From: Hyphomicrobiales bacterium
GTDB taxonomy: Bacteria > Pseudomonadota > Alphaproteobacteria > Rhizobiales > Beijerinckiaceae
DNA length: 6,763 nt
Assembly (NCBI GenBank): GCA_900299065.1
Contig: OMIJ01000099.1
Coordinates: 1-6,763 of the forward strand
Direction: 5' to 3'
This document shows, in pieces, positions 6,466 to 6,763 of the stretch (positions are counted from its first letter, which is position 1; the number at the start of each line of letters is the position of its first letter). A program made the translations under genes and the position numbers. Under the pieces are notes generated by a model. The model saw nothing but the letters and a program-made list of their open reading frames with translations. It was not told where the DNA came from and searched no databases.

Positions 6466-6527
6466 ATGGCCAGCTAACCCCAGATAACAGAAGCCAATAC
6501 AAAAAGCCTAGTGCCCGGAGACCCTTA

Positions 6528-6763
6528 ATGTTTGTCATTCGCCCCGCCCGCAAAGACGATGCGCCCGAGGCCTGCGCGCTGATTCATCGCTCCATCACGG
6601 AACTCTGCGCCGAGGACCATGGCGGCGACCCCATTGCCCTGACTGGCTGGCTGGCCAATAAAACCGTGCGAAATCTCGACATCTGGTTTACCCAATTGGG
6701 CCTTTATTCCTTCATCGCCGAGCAGGACGGGAAAATCATTGGCCTTGGCACGCTCTCTGGAGG
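6528..6763 (+). CDS. GNAT family N-acetyltransferase, N-terminal part
   Basis: An open frame begins at ATG 6528 with GGAG (6516-6519) 8 bases upstream and runs off the window after 78 complete codons. The start FVIRPARKDDAPEACALIHR (2-21) is the usual first strand and helix of GNAT enzymes, and YSFIAEQDGKIIGLGTLSG (60-78) is the beta2-beta3 hairpin that precedes the acetyl-CoA pyrophosphate-binding motif (Q/RxxGxG/A). That motif lies beyond the window, so activity cannot be judged. GNAT enzymes transfer an acetyl group from acetyl-CoA to an amine; the substrate is unknown here. The stretch SITELCAEDH (22-31) recalls a widespread uncharacterised GNAT group. It is divergent from apaG across 112 bases. 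Confidence 0.85.
   Translation, partial: MFVIRPARKDDAPEACALIHRSITELCAEDHGGDPIALTGWLANKTVRNLDIWFTQLGLYSFIAEQDGKIIGLGTLSG

Overview
The window looks like ordinary chromosome from an alphaproteobacterium, most likely of the Hyphomicrobiales/Rhizobiales type. This rests on how the proteins read (an alphaproteobacterial-style acetylornithine deacetylase, ApaG, full-length malate synthase G, a DedA protein with an Ala-rich variant of the arginine motif, and a threonine synthase opening with the residues HYVSTRG). It is a judgement from memory of these families, not a database result. Base composition looks moderate, near half G+C by eye.

The first 43 bases are not biological. They match the Illumina Nextera read-1 adapter with its 19-bp Tn5 mosaic end, preceded by an 8-base i5 index and two bases of the P5 primer. 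The contig therefore ends in untrimmed library adapter, and real genome starts at base 44.

Layout, left to right: thrC (minus, 3' end lost at the adapter); a dedA-family membrane protein gene (minus); a 184-bp divergent promoter region; a small exported helix-hairpin-helix (ComEA-like) protein gene (plus); a strong convergent hairpin terminator; glcB, malate synthase G (minus); argE, an M20 acetylornithine deacetylase-like gene (minus); apaG (minus); a 112-bp divergent promoter region with an inverted repeat; and the 5' part of a GNAT acetyltransferase gene (plus) cut by the window end.

apaG, argE and glcB run in one direction with gaps of 15 and 37 bases and no visible terminator between them, so they are probably one transcript ending near the hairpin at 2585-2619. 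Their functions (a cation/nucleotide-related protein, amino acid deacylation, and glyoxylate use) do not form one obvious pathway. dedA and thrC also run together with an 81-base gap, but thrC has a plausible promoter of its own. I found no phage, transposon, CRISPR array, tRNA, rRNA or defence-type system, and no undescribed system. The most solid unusual observation is the adapter at the contig edge.
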